From JBEHWX01 sp048498995 (lineage in GTDB: Bacteria; Bacteroidota; Ignavibacteria; OLB7): a DNA stretch of 42,743 bases. Each line of letters begins with the position of its first letter. Positions within the stretch are counted from its first letter, which is position 1. Below the pieces are notes generated by a model that did no database searches, was not told the DNA's origin, and saw nothing but the letters and a program-made list of their open reading frames with translations. The translations under genes and the position numbers were made by a program. The stretch spans positions 1-42,743 of the forward strand of contig JBEHWX010000048.1 of the NCBI GenBank assembly GCA_048498995.1, in the 5' to 3' direction. Shown one piece after another: positions 42,549 through 42,743 of the stretch.

Positions 42549-42743
42549 CCATGGCATCTCGCCGACATGGCGAGCTCATATCGCGCCGCGATCCATCGCC
42601 ACCCCGGCGAGGATGCGCTCCGCGGCAACCACGAGACTCTCATCGTGCCGGCACGTCCCACATCGGAGCAGCCGCAACCAGGCCTGGAAAAAGATTTACC
42701 GGGCATCAGCACCCAAAATAAACGACCTTGTTGATACTAAGCT
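42549..42743. other. End of window, no gene supported
   Basis: These 195 bases follow the propeller-protein stop. I see no open frame of note, and no clear hairpin with a T-run. Confidence 0.6.

Overview
The window is high-G+C bacterial DNA with dense coding and no RNA genes. Two secreted proteins end in type IX secretion (T9SS) sorting domains. Several promoters carry a -7 element close to the Bacteroidota consensus TAnnTTTG. Together these point to a high-G+C lineage of the Bacteroidota/Kapabacteria/Ignavibacteria group; the exact lineage is inference.

Region 1 (about 1-16.7 kb) is an accessory island and the most interesting part. A gene pattern occurs twice in tandem, in the same order and orientation: a small conserved protein (-), a TPR/coiled-coil/LuxR-type regulator (-), a divergent protease (+), and a DUF4062-STAND NTPase-TPR protein (-). 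The protease is a caspase-fold cysteine peptidase in copy 1 (1977-9085) and a metzincin-type zinc metallopeptidase plus a small beta-rich protein in copy 2 (9393-16573). An IPT/TIG-like multi-spanning membrane protein lies beside copy 1. The regulatory regions share a paired ACGTA-N6-ACGTA motif. This looks like a conflict or signalling system in which the protease is exchangeable; its function is not established.

Region 2 (16.7-28.9 kb) is a nitrate and nitrosative-stress island. A minus-strand operon encodes a six-transmembrane electron-transfer protein, a Nap/Nas-type molybdoenzyme, a four-cluster ferredoxin subunit, a Rieske protein, a small membrane protein and NarK. Around it lie a CMD-fold protein, an outer-membrane porin, a Crp/Fnr regulator, a RIC/YtfE repair protein, two hemerythrin-like proteins and a YwiC-like protein. 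Three promoters here share an FNR-like palindrome placed exactly 34 bp from a TAnnTTGC-like -7 box, which defines a probable regulon of the local regulator. A 104-bp tandem repeat array lies between the two hemerythrin genes.

Region 3 (28.9-42.7 kb) holds a DUF2809 protein coupled to a P-loop ATPase, htpG with a minisatellite upstream, a T9SS-exported propeller-like protein, an SRPBCC protein, a class I methyltransferase, a VOC protein, a GAF histidine kinase with its NarL-type response regulator, and a large T9SS-exported BNR/sortilin-like propeller protein. The last 195 bases contain no gene I can support.
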